NCBI RefSeq assembly: GCF_000174195.1
Contig: NZ_ACFY01000154.1
Location: 1 to 64,000 of the forward strand
Reading direction: 5' to 3'
DNA: 64,000 bases
DNA from: Roseburia inulinivorans DSM 16841
GTDB taxonomy: Bacteria; Bacillota; Clostridia; Lachnospirales; Lachnospiraceae
Below the pieces are notes generated by a model that had not been told where the DNA came from, made no database searches, and saw only the letters and a program-made list of their open reading frames with translations. The position numbers were made by a program, and so were the translations under genes. This document shows, in pieces, positions 1 through 8,663 of the stretch (its first letter is position 1; the number at the start of each line of letters is the position of its first letter).

Positions 1-11
1 TGTATTCAAAA

Positions 12-40
12 TTGACAAATTTATAAATATAGCATATAAT
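12..40 (+). promoter_or_regulatory. Strong vegetative promoter of the antisense RNA
   Basis: TTGACA at 12-17 and TATAAT at 35-40 are separated by exactly 17 bases, a perfect sigma-A type promoter. It fires rightward toward the convergent toxin gene and has no reading frame behind it, so it most likely drives the antisense RNA at about 47-143. Confidence 0.8.
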
Positions 41-46
41 AATTTC

Positions 47-143
47 TAGCAAGAGAACCGAAAGCTAGTGGCACCTAGCCGTCGGTAAATATGAGTTAAA
101 AAGATAACGCCTTAGTTTACCAGACTGGGGGCGTTATTTTTTG
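47..143 (+). ncRNA. Putative antitoxin antisense RNA (par RNA II-like)
   Basis: A transcript of about 95 bases is expected from the promoter at 12-40 to the hairpin terminator at 104-141. It carries two blocks that recur at the 5' side of the convergent toxin gene: GGCACC (70-75 and 225-230) and CCG(T/G)CGGTAA (79-88 and 247-256). As the toxin mRNA is read from the other strand, these direct repeats in DNA become complementary RNA segments, one covering the toxin start-codon region. This is the layout of the pAD1 par locus (Fst), where RNA II pairs with the toxin mRNA at DRa and DRb and at a shared terminator. No open frame of note is seen in it. Exact ends are inferred. Confidence 0.65.
104..141. 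terminator. Bidirectional terminator shared by toxin mRNA and antisense RNA
   Basis: ATAACGCC (104-111) pairs with GGCGTTAT (130-137); T-rich tracts follow on the plus strand (136-141) and A-rich sequence precedes it (96-102), so it can terminate both convergent transcripts. The toxin stop codon lies inside the right arm. Confidence 0.75.
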
Positions 144-223
144 TGTCGTAAAATTGTGACAACAAGAGTAATAACAGCACAAAGCATAATTACGAAAGTG
201 AAAAGATCACTGTATGTAACCAT
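134..223 (-). CDS. Putative holin-like type I toxin, 29 residues
   Basis: A 29-residue peptide starting MVTYSDLF and ending ILRHKK. It has one hydrophobic segment (about residues 8-25) followed by a short basic tail, the form of Hol_Tox/Fst-type membrane peptides that insert in the inner membrane when over-produced. A near-perfect ribosome binding site (AAAGGAGG, 9 bases before ATG) supports translation. The gene converges on a promoter-driven antisense RNA with complementary blocks at its own leader and a shared terminator, as in type I toxin-antitoxin loci. It is too short for usual gene finders. The toxin promoter is less clear; several TATAAT-like boxes lie at 285-320. Family assignment is by eye. 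Confidence 0.7.
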   Translation of the reverse strand: MVTYSDLFTFVIMLCAVITLVVTILRHKK

Positions 224-324
224 TGGCACCAACCTCCTTTAAGTATCCGGCGGTAAGTACCTCGCCCCTTCAGTTCCCTTAGCCAAAAGTATATCATAAA
301 TTATAATATTATAATAGATGTTAT

Positions 325-1164
325 CTATGAAATATCCTGCTTATGCAGATTCCGAAACTCCGACGGCGACATTTCCTTCATTTTATGAAAGGTTTTTGAA
401 AAATAGAGTCCATTGTCAAACCCGATCGAATTTGCAATTGCTGTAACAGAGAGATCCGAATGTTCCAGCAGATAGCACGCCTGTTTCATACGAAAATCCG
501 TGAGGTATTCCTTTGGAGACTGACCAAGCACGGATTCAAAGGAGCGGAACAACTGGCTTCGGCTCAGTCCTACATAGGCGGAAATATCCTCCACCGTGAT
601 ATGGTAAGAATAATTGGAAGAAATATATTCAATCCCTTTTTGCACATAGCTGTTAGCAGAGTTTTGCGTTGTGTTTGTCGTTGCTCCATGCATGAAGAGT
701 GCAAGCATGGTATAGAGACGGCCGGTCATTTCCACGGCGTGTTCGAACTCATTTCCTCTGGCATCATAAATATGGAGGATCTGCCTGTGAATGGATTCCC
801 CCAGTGGTGTATGCTCAATAACAGGTCTTTCTGTCGAAAAATCCGTTGCCTTTAAGATCATTGAGGCGTCACTTCCGGTAAAACCAACCCATGCATACTC
901 CCACGGATCGGTTTCATCCGCAAAATACAATACTTCCGTGTTCGGATAGACGAGAAAAGAATCTCCTGTCTGCAGCGTGAAAGTTGTATTTTTGATTTTA
1001 TAATATCCCTTTCCGGAAATGATATAATGAATCAGATAATGATCGCGGATTCCGGGACCCCACTGGTAGAGTGGATCGCATTTTTGGAATCCTACATTGT
1101 AGACTGACAGTGACACAAGTTCTTTTTCGGTCACTTTGTAGGAATTTTTATAATTTTGATTCAT
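325..1164 (-). CDS. AraC family transcriptional regulator
   Basis: A 279-residue cytoplasmic DNA-binding protein. The N-terminal half (about residues 20-150) has the cupin-like sugar-sensing arm fold, with GKGYYKI and the downstream TGDSFLVYP block typical of AraC_binding. The C-terminal 100 residues carry two helix-turn-helix units, with VEDISAYVGLSRSQLFRSF and then the family signature (IANSIGFDNGLYFSKTFHK, SPSEFR). Such proteins in gut Firmicutes usually activate carbohydrate uptake or glycosidase genes. GGGAGG precedes the ATG. It is divergent from galE over a 258-base AT-rich spacer, so galE could be one target, but no operator was recognised. Inducer unknown. Confidence 0.9.
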   Translation of the reverse strand: MNQNYKNSYKVTEKELVSLSVYNVGFQKCDPLYQWGPGIRDHYLIHYIISGKGYYKIKNTTFTLQTGDSFLVYPNTEVLYFADETDPWEYAWVGFTGSDASMILKATDFSTERPVIEHTPLGESIHRQILHIYDARGNEFEHAVEMTGRLYTMLALFMHGATTNTTQNSANSYVQKGIEYISSNYSYHITVEDISAYVGLSRSQLFRSFESVLGQSPKEYLTDFRMKQACYLLEHSDLSVTAIANSIGFDNGLYFSKTFHKMKEMSPSEFRNLHKQDIS

Positions 1165-1422
1165 AAAAAAATTTACCTCCCTGCAGTAAGATGAAAATTA
1201 TGACAATCGTAAATATTTATTCATAAAATAAAAAGATATTTTCTGTACCATAAGATGTTGTATTTATATGTATTATATAAAGCATGAAATGAACATGCAA
1301 CATTTTTACATATAATTTACACATTTTAGTCTATACAATTTCTGCCGGGTGCGTTAATATGTATCCATAGGAAAAGTTAATGAAGCTTCGCAAAACAAGG
1401 AGAAAAAACAAGGAGGATTATT

Positions 1423-2439
1423 ATGGCAATTTTAGTTACAGGAGGCGCCGGATATATCGGAAGCCACACATGTGTAGAATTACAGAATGCAGGATATGAC
1501 GTAGTCGTATTAGATAACTTAAGCAACTCATCTGAGAAATCTTTAGACAGAGTAAAAGCAATCACGGGAAAAGACGTAAAATTTTATAAAGGAGATATTT
1601 TAGACAGAGATATCTTAAATAAGATTTTCGAAAACGAGCAGATTGACAGCTGCATCAACTTCGCCGGTCTGAAGGCAGTCGGCGAGTCTGTTGCAAAACC
1701 TTGGGAATATTACAATAACAATATTGCAGGTACTTTGACATTGGTTGACGTGATGAGACAGCATAACTGCAAAAACATTATTTTCTCATCCTCTGCAACG
1801 GTATACGGTGATCCGGCAGAGATCCCGATCACAGAGAACTGCCCTAAGGGACAGTGCACCAATCCATACGGCTGGACAAAATCTATGTTAGAGCAGATTT
1901 TAACAGATATCCAGAAAGCGGATCCGGAATGGAATGTCATTTTACTCCGTTATTTCAATCCAATCGGAGCGCATAAGAGCGGTACAATGGGAGAAAACCC
2001 AAATGGTATTCCAAACAACTTAATGCCATATGTAACACAGGTTGCAGTCGGCAAACTGAAAGAACTCGGCGTGTTCGGTAACGATTACGACACACCGGAC
2101 GGAACAGGTGTGAGAGATTACATCCACGTAGTTGACCTTGCCATCGGTCATGTAAAAGCTTTAAAGAAAATTCAGGAAAATGCAGGACTTTGCATTTACA
2201 ACCTCGGTACAGGACATGGTTACAGTGTATTGGATATCGTGAAAAACTTCGAGAAAGCAACCGGAGTGAAAATTCCTTATGTTATCAAACCAAGACGTCC
2301 GGGCGATATCGCAACCTGCTACTGTGATCCGACCAAAGCAAAAGAGGAGCTTGGCTGGGAAGCACAGTACGGTATCGAAGATATGTGTGCAGATTCGTGG
2401 AGATGGCAGAAAAATAATCCAAATGGTTACGAGGACTAA
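1423..2439 (+). CDS. galE: UDP-glucose 4-epimerase
   Basis: A 338-residue short-chain dehydrogenase fold enzyme that interconverts UDP-glucose and UDP-galactose, linking galactose catabolism to glycan precursor supply. TGGAGYIGS at residues 6-14 is the NAD-binding loop. Ser124, Tyr149 and Lys153 (SSSATVYG and YGWTK) match the catalytic triad and numbering of the Escherichia coli enzyme. Length is normal. AAGGAGG lies 6 bases before the ATG. No other Leloir genes are next to it; pepF follows 8 bases after its stop and may be co-transcribed up to the terminator at 4268. Confidence 0.97.
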   Translation: MAILVTGGAGYIGSHTCVELQNAGYDVVVLDNLSNSSEKSLDRVKAITGKDVKFYKGDILDRDILNKIFENEQIDSCINFAGLKAVGESVAKPWEYYNNNIAGTLTLVDVMRQHNCKNIIFSSSATVYGDPAEIPITENCPKGQCTNPYGWTKSMLEQILTDIQKADPEWNVILLRYFNPIGAHKSGTMGENPNGIPNNLMPYVTQVAVGKLKELGVFGNDYDTPDGTGVRDYIHVVDLAIGHVKALKKIQENAGLCIYNLGTGHGYSVLDIVKNFEKATGVKIPYVIKPRRPGDIATCYCDPTKAKEELGWEAQYGIEDMCADSWRWQKNNPNGYED

Positions 2440-2447
2440 TAAAAATC

Positions 2448-4250
2448 ATGGCATCAGAGTTATTAAAAAGAAGTGAAGTAAAAGAGGCGGATACATGGAA
2501 TGTAAAAGACATGTATCCGACCACTGAAGCGTGGGAAAATGAATTAAAAGTCATCACAGAGATCGTAGATAAAATTGCTTCGTATGAAGGAAGCGTTGCT
2601 GCGACCGCTGAAAATCTCCTGGCTGTTTTAGAGCATCTGGCAAGTGCAGGAGAAAAAATCGAGAAGGCATTCAACTATGCAGAACGTCTTTTTGACGAGG
2701 ATCAGACCAACACCACACATCAGGCGATGTCCGCAAAAGTATATTCCCTTTATGCGGCAATGGGAAGCAAAACTGCGTTTGTAGACCCTGAGATCATTGC
2801 AGCGACGGATGAGACGTTAGAAGCATTTTACAAAGAATTGCCAGCACTGGAACTTTACAGAAAGCAGATTGCGGAAATCCGCAGAATGAAAGAACACTGC
2901 CTCTCAGCAGAGATGGAAAAGCTGCTTGCAATGACGGCTGAGATGAGCCAGACACCGGCAGATACGTTTTCCATTTTAAACAATGCTGACCTTGTATTCC
3001 CGGAGATTGAGGATGAAAACGGAGAGAAAGTCCGCATTACCCACGGTCGTTACGGACAATTTTTACAGTCTGCAGACAGACGTGTGCGCAAAGATGCTTT
3101 TGAGAATTTATATCAGACCTACAAACAGTTTCTGAATACATCTGCAAGCCTTTACTGCGGTAATGTAAAGCAGCAGGTATTTCACGCAAAAGCAAGAAAA
3201 TACGCTTCCTCTCTGGAGTGTGCGGTTGATGCAAACAATGTTTCTTCGAGTGTTTATCACAATCTGATCGACACGGTGAACAAGAACCTTGACAAAATGC
3301 ACCAGTATGTTTCCCTGCGTAAAAAGTGCCTCGGTGTCGAGGAACTTCATATGTATGACATTTATACACCGATGATCGCGGATGTTGCAAAGAAGATTTC
3401 TTTTGAAGAAGCAAAAGAAACCGTATTAAAGGCACTTGCACCGTTGGGCGAGGACTATGTCAATAAAGTAAAAGAAGGTTTTGAAAACCGCTGGATCGAT
3501 GTCTATGAGAATCAGGGAAAGAGAAGCGGTGCATATTCTGCCGGAGCATATGGCTGTCATCCTTATGTATTGTTGAATTACAACGGTACACTGGATGATA
3601 TGTTTACGCTGGCACATGAGATGGGACATGCAATGCATTCGAACTATTCCAACGAGGCGCAGCCTTATATTTATGCCGGATATAAAATTTTTGTGGCAGA
3701 GGTTGCATCTACCTGCAATGAGATTCTTCTGATGGAATATCTTTTGAAGAATACAACTGACAAAAAAGAGCGTGCATACCTTTTGAACCATTATCTTGAC
3801 AGCTTCAAGGGAACTGTTTACCGTCAGACACAGTTTGCGGAATATGAAATGCTCACCAATAAAATGTATGAGGACGGAGAGAGCCTGACCGCAGATAATC
3901 TGAGCAGCGTATATCTGGAACTCAATAAAAAATATTACGGATCAGACATTATTTCTGATGATCAGATTGCATATGAATGGGCAAGAATCCCACATTTTTA
4001 TTACAATTTCTATGTTTATCAGTATGCGACAAGCTATTGTGCAGCATTTTCTGTGGCGCATAAGATTTTGGAAGAAGGCACTCCTGCAGTAGAACGTTAT
4101 AAAAAGTTCTTATCCGGTGGCTGCTCTATGGCTCCGGTCGAACTGCTTAAGATTGCAGGTGTCAATCTGGAAACACCGGCTCCGATCCAGGATGCATTAA
4201 ACGCATTCGGTGAGATCATCAAAGAGATGGAAACACTGGTGGAAGACTAA
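2448..4250 (+). CDS. pepF: Oligoendopeptidase F (M3B metallopeptidase)
   Basis: A 600-residue cytoplasmic zinc peptidase that degrades short peptides. The HEMGH zinc motif is at residues 390-394, and the third ligand glutamate (Glu418 in FVAEVAS) is the expected distance downstream. The length matches PepF of the M3 family. It starts 8 bases after galE; the GAGGA overlapping the galE stop region is the likely ribosome binding site, giving a slightly long spacing. A strong terminator follows directly. Confidence 0.95.
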   Translation: MASELLKRSEVKEADTWNVKDMYPTTEAWENELKVITEIVDKIASYEGSVAATAENLLAVLEHLASAGEKIEKAFNYAERLFDEDQTNTTHQAMSAKVYSLYAAMGSKTAFVDPEIIAATDETLEAFYKELPALELYRKQIAEIRRMKEHCLSAEMEKLLAMTAEMSQTPADTFSILNNADLVFPEIEDENGEKVRITHGRYGQFLQSADRRVRKDAFENLYQTYKQFLNTSASLYCGNVKQQVFHAKARKYASSLECAVDANNVSSSVYHNLIDTVNKNLDKMHQYVSLRKKCLGVEELHMYDIYTPMIADVAKKISFEEAKETVLKALAPLGEDYVNKVKEGFENRWIDVYENQGKRSGAYSAGAYGCHPYVLLNYNGTLDDMFTLAHEMGHAMHSNYSNEAQPYIYAGYKIFVAEVASTCNEILLMEYLLKNTTDKKERAYLLNHYLDSFKGTVYRQTQFAEYEMLTNKMYEDGESLTADNLSSVYLELNKKYYGSDIISDDQIAYEWARIPHFYYNFYVYQYATSYCAAFSVAHKILEEGTPAVERYKKFLSGGCSMAPVELLKIAGVNLETPAPIQDALNAFGEIIKEMETLVED

Positions 4251-4267
4251 ACAATAGAATAGACAAA

Positions 4268-4312
4268 AAAGCTGCAGCCTTGACTTTATTTCGTCAAAGC
4301 TGCAGTTTTTTA
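4268..4312 (+). terminator. Rho-independent terminator of galE-pepF
   Basis: GCTGCAGCCTTGAC (4271-4284) pairs with GTCAAAGCTGCAG (4293-4305) through an 8-base loop and is followed by a run of six T. An A-run on the left side means it could also act on the minus strand. Confidence 0.9.
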
Positions 4313-4318
4313 TATGGA

Positions 4319-4483
4319 TCATACAAATATGTTCTGTCCTTTTTGTTTCAGCTGAACCAGAAAATAAATATAAATCACATCTGCCACAAAACAAATGAAG
4401 CCTGTAATGAATGTGTAAGCGTGGATACTGCCAGCTCCACACAGAATTGTTATAGGAAGTATCCAATATGAAATATCCCAGAG
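4319..4483 (-). pseudogene. Possible remnant of a membrane protein C-terminus
   Basis: On the minus strand a 54-codon frame, open from a stop at 4484-4486 to TGA at 4319-4321, encodes two hydrophobic stretches (ISYWILPITILCGAGS and FITGFICFVADVIYIYFLV) then a basic tail. No start codon or ribosome binding site is present at its left end, so if it is protein-derived it is a decayed 3' fragment of an unidentified integral membrane protein. It may equally be chance; the call is weak. Confidence 0.25.
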
Positions 4484-4486
4484 TTA

Positions 4487-4646
4487 CACATTAAATTAAA
4501 AAATGTAAATTATAGTTGAAAAAGTAAAAATAACTGATATTATAATTAATAACCAATATATTAAAAATATAATTGTTATCAATTATTAAAAAAGTAGAAA
4601 TCACTCATTACTAATATATGAAACTATATATAGGGAGATGACAAGT
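4487..4646. other. AT-rich spacer upstream of the unknown gene
   Basis: Very AT-rich sequence with several TATAAT-like boxes (for example near 4541) and no coding frame. It presumably holds the promoter of the following gene, but no convincing -35/-10 pair with standard spacing was found. Confidence 0.4.
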
Positions 4647-5635
4647 ATGGAACTTCAGATAAATTGTATGCAAAGTCTATATAGAAAAATGGAAATGTCA
4701 CAGAGAAAAATAAAGGATATTTTTCAATTATGTCTAATGAAACAGAAACTTCTTTAAATAGTCCTGCTCAGGAGAAAGTACAAAGAGGGTTTTCAATCCA
4801 TGATGCATATTCAATTATGAAAAGTTCAGGTACAAAATTTAGTGTAGGAAATCTGGCAACCGTATCTGAGAATCTTGATAAAAGAGTAGATACAGAAAGA
4901 TATTCCATAGAAAGTACCAGTGAAATAGCAGGATATTGGCAGATATATGATAAAACACTCAACCAAACGTTTGTATTGAATCCTGATACAACAACGCTGC
5001 AAACAGATACTAACACAAATAAAAATTATATTGTGTTCCAAAATGTATTTGGCGAACCAGAGAATGTTATGTATGCCGACAATGAGCTTGTGGGAGCCCT
5101 GAAACAGTTCCTAAACACAGACAGTATACCGACAACATCCTTAAATGAAAATTATGTAATTGATATCAATAAGTTTACAGGTATTGAGAGTTTAAAAGTT
5201 AAAGGGAATGAAGGTGCTGGTTCTTGGAACTTAATTTGTAATCAAGAACAAAAAGAAAAGCTGCAGGAGTTAGCAAATCTGTATAAAGAAAAATACCCTA
5301 ATCTTGTAAAAACAGATGGTATGGCAATGGGATTTGCAGATGCCGAAGTTGCAGGGCAAGCTGTAAGAACAGAAAATGGAATTATGTTGATAGCCTGTAA
5401 TGGATTAAACTATATGGATAATGTTGATCCATCAAAAAGTTGGCATATTATGTATTCGATAAATGATACAGATATGTATAAAAAAATCATGAATGCAATG
5501 ACAGAAGGTTATATTATCGGAAAAGATATTGAGAATGTTTCAAAATGGGAAAAGTATTTTGAGGAAAAAGAATTGAGTTATGAGCGAATATTATCCGATG
5601 AAGAATTGGAATTATTGCAGATGAACAAAATTTAA
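4647..5635 (+). CDS. Unknown protein, apparent frameshift near its N-terminus
   Basis: I do not recognise this protein. A 301-residue frame begins at 4730, but that ATG has no ribosome binding site. An upstream ATG at 4647 has GGGAG 9 bases before it, and its frame (MELQINCMQSLYRK...) joins the downstream one if one A is added to the A5 run at 4685-4689, giving about 329 residues. The rest is soluble, polar, rich in Asn/Asp/Lys/Glu with no signal peptide or membrane segment. An SD-led start with a short MxxxINxMQS-like N-terminus resembles Lachnospiraceae proteins of unknown function that I cannot name precisely. It sits alone between two terminators. Function unknown. Confidence 0.6.
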
Positions 5636-5740
5636 AGTTATCTTATCGAGTTATTTATCATTTAAGGGCTTGTATGATTATAGGAAAGATAGAAGCGAAG
5701 AGAAAAGTGTTTAAAGGCTGTTAGGATTTTGGATTAGATA

Positions 5741-5791
5741 AAAAGGAAGCGAACGTATGAAATGATATTATGATACATTCGCTTCCCTTTT
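5741..5791. terminator. Bidirectional terminator between convergent genes
   Basis: GGAAGCGAACGTAT (5745-5758) pairs with ATACATTCGCTTCC (5773-5786) with one G-T pair; A-run on the left and T-run on the right. It serves the unknown gene on the left and the minus-strand gene at 5800 on the right. Confidence 0.85.
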
Positions 5792-5799
5792 GATTTGCG

Positions 5800-6234
5800 T
5801 TATAAATATTCCCTCAAATCCTGCCGCAGCTTTTCTTCCAGCCGGATCAGATCATCGGTCAGTTTCATTGCAGCGTCATCAGCTGCCGCATACTGGTTTT
5901 CGTACCGGCAGAGCGTCTTAATGCCCATATTGCAGCCATCTACGATCAGGTCGGCGATGGTGGCGTCGCTGTCATCCATCATGACTTTGGCGTTGGTTTT
6001 CATCCATGACATGCCTTTTGCCAGCATGTTTGGCTCCTTTGTTTCATCCCCGCATTCAGCAAGGATCGCGTGGGTTTCGTCACCGAGTTTTTCGTGCTTT
6101 TCTTTGGATTTTTTCAAAATTTCATATAAGTTCTTGTCGGTTACTTTTTCCAGAATCTCATCAATGGAAAAAACAGCCATCTGTATGCCGGAATTACATT
6201 CGCGGAGCAGTTTTACGGTATCGCTATCGGACAT
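5800..6234 (-). CDS. Ferritin-like helical protein (DUF2383-like), function unknown
   Basis: A 144-residue, almost entirely helical acidic protein without signal or membrane segments. The pattern of long amphipathic helices with spaced Glu/His/Asp (for example MAVFSIDEILEKV, KEKHEKLGDE, MGIKTLCRYENQY) resembles the small ferritin-like four-helix proteins annotated as DUF2383 in Clostridia; the match is by overall form and not by a decisive motif. GGAGGA lies 6-7 bases before the ATG. It is monocistronic, ending at the shared terminator at 5741, and divergent from yicC. No metal-binding set can be assigned with confidence. Confidence 0.6.
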   Translation of the reverse strand: MSDSDTVKLLRECNSGIQMAVFSIDEILEKVTDKNLYEILKKSKEKHEKLGDETHAILAECGDETKEPNMLAKGMSWMKTNAKVMMDDSDATIADLIVDGCNMGIKTLCRYENQYAAADDAAMKLTDDLIRLEEKLRQDLREYL

Positions 6235-6356
6235 GTTCGGTTCCTCCTGATTTTGCTTTGTATGAATGATTTTGATATCAATATTTACTCCTAGTATGAC
6301 GTCTGCAACAAAAAATATACAGAAAATTCAAAAAACAGTCGATTTACGGAAAAATA

Positions 6357-6385
6357 TTGACGAGCATGAACTTTCGCTTTATAAT
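6357..6385 (+). promoter_or_regulatory. Promoter of the yicC-remA-gmk-rpoZ operon
   Basis: TTGACG (6357-6362) and TATAAT (6380-6385) are separated by 17 bases, about 50 bases before the yicC ATG. No competing promoter of this quality is seen in the spacer. Confidence 0.8.
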
Positions 6386-6435
6386 AAATTTATCTATGCA
6401 TATAATCATTTTACGAGAAAGGGCATGGTTATTTT

Positions 6436-7314
6436 ATGATAAAAAGCATGACCGGATTTGGTCGATGTGAAGTGACCGAAGGAAACCGTAAATATACGGT
6501 TGAGATGAAATCCGTAAATCACCGTTATCTGGATGTGAATATCAAGATGCCGAAGGCGTTGAATTTCTTTGAGAGCACGATCCGCAATCTGCTGAAAGAA
6601 TATATGGAGCGCGGCAAGGTAGATCTGTATATCACATTCGAGGATTTTTCCGAAGATAATTTCTGTTTGAGATACAACGAAGAATTAGCCGGTGAATATT
6701 TAAAACACCTGACTGCAATGGCAGACAAGTTTGGATTAGACAATGATATCAAAGTCAGCACCTTATCCAGATACCCGGATGTTTTCACGATGGAACAGGT
6801 AGAGACAGACGAGAACGAACTCTGGGCAGGACTTGAGAAAGCGCTCCGCGGTGCGGCAGAACAGTTTGTGGAGAGCCGTATCAAAGAGGGAGAGCATTTG
6901 AAGCATGATCTCTGTGCAAAGCTTGACAATATGCTGACCTATGTTGATTTTATCGAGGAGCGTTCTCCGATCATTATGAAGGACTACAGGGAACGTCTTG
7001 AGAACAAAGTGAAAGAACTGCTGGAAGATAAACAGATTGATGACGCGAGAATTGCCACAGAGGTGACGATTTTTGCAGATAAGATCTGTGTGGATGAGGA
7101 GACTGTCCGCCTGAGAAGCCATATCAAAGCGACGAAAGACGCTTTGGAGGCTGGTGGAAGTATCGGACGTAAGTTAGATTTCATTGCGCAAGAGATGAAC
7201 CGCGAAGCGAACACGATTCTTTCCAAGGCAAATGATCTGGAGATCTCAGATACCGGGATCAACCTGAAAACGGATATCGAAAAAGTCAGGGAACAGATCC
7301 AGAATATCGAATAG
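6436..7314 (+). CDS. yicC: YicC/YloC family endoribonuclease
   Basis: A 292-residue protein with the family's N-terminal signature (MIKSMTGFGR then SVNHRYLD) and the conserved C-terminal block ending in TDIEKVREQIQNIE. YicC proteins are endoribonucleases implicated in small RNA and mRNA turnover; Bacillus calls it YloC. Length is normal. It heads a classical Firmicute cluster with remA, gmk and rpoZ in the same order as Bacillus subtilis yloC-ylzA-yloD-yloH, and remA begins 10 bases downstream. Confidence 0.95.
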   Translation: MIKSMTGFGRCEVTEGNRKYTVEMKSVNHRYLDVNIKMPKALNFFESTIRNLLKEYMERGKVDLYITFEDFSEDNFCLRYNEELAGEYLKHLTAMADKFGLDNDIKVSTLSRYPDVFTMEQVETDENELWAGLEKALRGAAEQFVESRIKEGEHLKHDLCAKLDNMLTYVDFIEERSPIIMKDYRERLENKVKELLEDKQIDDARIATEVTIFADKICVDEETVRLRSHIKATKDALEAGGSIGRKLDFIAQEMNREANTILSKANDLEISDTGINLKTDIEKVREQIQNIE

Positions 7315-7324
7315 GAACAAGTTT

Positions 7325-7594
7325 ATGGCAAAGTTAATGAATATCGGATTTGGCAATATGGTCAACACCGATAAGATCGTCAGCATTATCTCTTCGGATT
7401 CCGCACCGGCAAAGCGCATGATCTCCCGGGGAAAAGAGCAGGAGATTTTGATCGACGCGACGCAGGGAAGAAGAACCAAGAGCGTGATTTTTACTGAAAA
7501 TAATAAAATAATATTGTCTGCATTGCAGCCGGAGACACTTGCCGGCCGGTTTAATGGCAATGCATCGGAGGGTGACTATGATACAAAAGAGTAA
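7325..7594 (+). CDS. remA: Extracellular matrix regulatory protein RemA (DUF370)
   Basis: An 89-residue protein with MxIGFGNMVN and the KRMI / IDATQGRRTKSVI blocks diagnostic of RemA (formerly DUF370). In Bacillus subtilis RemA is an oligomeric DNA-binding activator of matrix and osmoprotection genes; in Clostridia its targets are mostly unknown. It lies between yicC and gmk, and its last 17 bases overlap the start of gmk, suggesting coupled translation. Confidence 0.95.
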   Translation: MAKLMNIGFGNMVNTDKIVSIISSDSAPAKRMISRGKEQEILIDATQGRRTKSVIFTENNKIILSALQPETLAGRFNGNASEGDYDTKE

Positions 7595-8219
7595 AGGAAT
7601 TTTAATTGTACTTTCCGGCTTTTCCGGTTCTGGAAAAGGAACCATTATGAAAGAACTCATGAAGAAATATTCGGATCAGTATGCGCTGTCCATCTCTGCA
7701 ACTACCCGATCTCCAAGACCGGGTGAGACAGACGGTGTGGAATATTTTTTCCGGACAAAAGAGCAGTTTGAGAAAATGATAGCCGATGATGAACTGATCG
7801 AGTATGCAAAATATGTCGACAACTACTACGGAACACCGAAGGCGTATGTAGAGGAACAGCTCGCTGCCGGAAAAGACGTTATTTTGGAGATTGAGATTCA
7901 GGGAGCCTTAAAAGTGAAAGAGAAGTTCCCAGACACACTGTTAATGTTTGTCACACCGCCAAGCGCAGAGGAGTTAAAGAGCCGTCTGGTTGGAAGAGGA
8001 ACAGAGGAGATGAGTGTCATCGAATCAAGACTTTCCAGAGCAGTTGAGGAGGCGCAGGGAATTGAAGCTTACGATTATCTGATCGTAAACGATAAGCTCG
8101 ATGCGTGTGTGGAAGAAGTACATTCCATCATCCACAATGAACATTTCCGTGTTTCCAGAAATTTGTCTGCAATTTCTGATATGAGACACCAGTTAACCGC
8201 TTTTTCGAAAAAAGATTAA
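7578..8219 (+). CDS. gmk: Guanylate kinase
   Basis: A 213-residue enzyme phosphorylating GMP to GDP. The start at 7578 is preferred over an upstream in-frame ATG at 7539 because GGAGGG sits 5 bases before it and the protein then begins in the usual way a few residues before the P-loop (GFSGSGKGT, residues 14-22). The GMP-binding segment SATTRSPRPGETDGVEYFF follows. Length is typical. It overlaps remA by 17 bases. Confidence 0.96.
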   Translation: MIQKSKGILIVLSGFSGSGKGTIMKELMKKYSDQYALSISATTRSPRPGETDGVEYFFRTKEQFEKMIADDELIEYAKYVDNYYGTPKAYVEEQLAAGKDVILEIEIQGALKVKEKFPDTLLMFVTPPSAEELKSRLVGRGTEEMSVIESRLSRAVEEAQGIEAYDYLIVNDKLDACVEEVHSIIHNEHFRVSRNLSAISDMRHQLTAFSKKD

Positions 8220-8332
8220 AATAATGTTTGCAAAAACATGGAAAAAAGCTTACATTAGATATCGGAAATCAGATATCTTTGATAAAAATAAATGAAAGTG
8301 AATCAGCCGCAAGGCAGAAGAGAGGTAATATT

Positions 8333-8578
8333 ATGATACATCCATCCTATGTTGAATTAATGAAAGTTGTAAATAACAATGTGGAATTTGGTGAGGAGCC
8401 AGTTGTTAACAGCCGTTATTCCCTTGTAATCGCTGCTGCAAAGAGAGCACGTCAGATTATCGCAGGAGATGAACCAATGGCAGACAAGATCACATGTCCA
8501 AAGCCATTATCCATTGCTGTAGAAGAACTTTACGAGGGCAAAGTAAAGATTATTCCAGACACAGAAGATGAGGAGTAA
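8333..8578 (+). CDS. rpoZ: RNA polymerase omega subunit
   Basis: An 81-residue protein starting MIHPSYVELM, with the omega core NSRYSLVIAAAKRARQI (about residues 23-39) and KPLSIAVEELYEGK near the end. Omega stabilises beta prime in RNA polymerase. The upstream frame extends to 8228, but AGAGGT 7 bases before 8333 and family length fix this start. It closes the yicC operon and is followed by a terminator. Confidence 0.93.
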   Translation: MIHPSYVELMKVVNNNVEFGEEPVVNSRYSLVIAAAKRARQIIAGDEPMADKITCPKPLSIAVEELYEGKVKIIPDTEDEE

Positions 8579-8590
8579 AGAAAACCCGTC

Positions 8591-8633
8591 AGGGCTGCCG
8601 CACTTTTGAACGCAATTGTGCGACAGCCCTTTT
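8591..8633 (+). terminator. Terminator of the yicC-rpoZ operon
   Basis: AGGGCTGCCGCAC (8591-8603) pairs with GTGCGACAGCCCT (8618-8630) with one mismatch, followed by TTTT. rimO begins 31 bases beyond. Confidence 0.85.
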
Positions 8634-8663
8634 GCCATAATTAATGTAGAAAGAGAGAATCGA

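Noticed and set aside
4197..4466. 89-codon minus-strand frame over the pepF terminator
   Set aside because: It reads through the pepF 3' end and terminator in antisense with Cys/His-rich random-looking sequence.
4685..4689. Phase variation at the A5 run of the unknown gene
   Set aside because: A run of five is too short for frequent slippage, and housekeeping genes here show the same defect.
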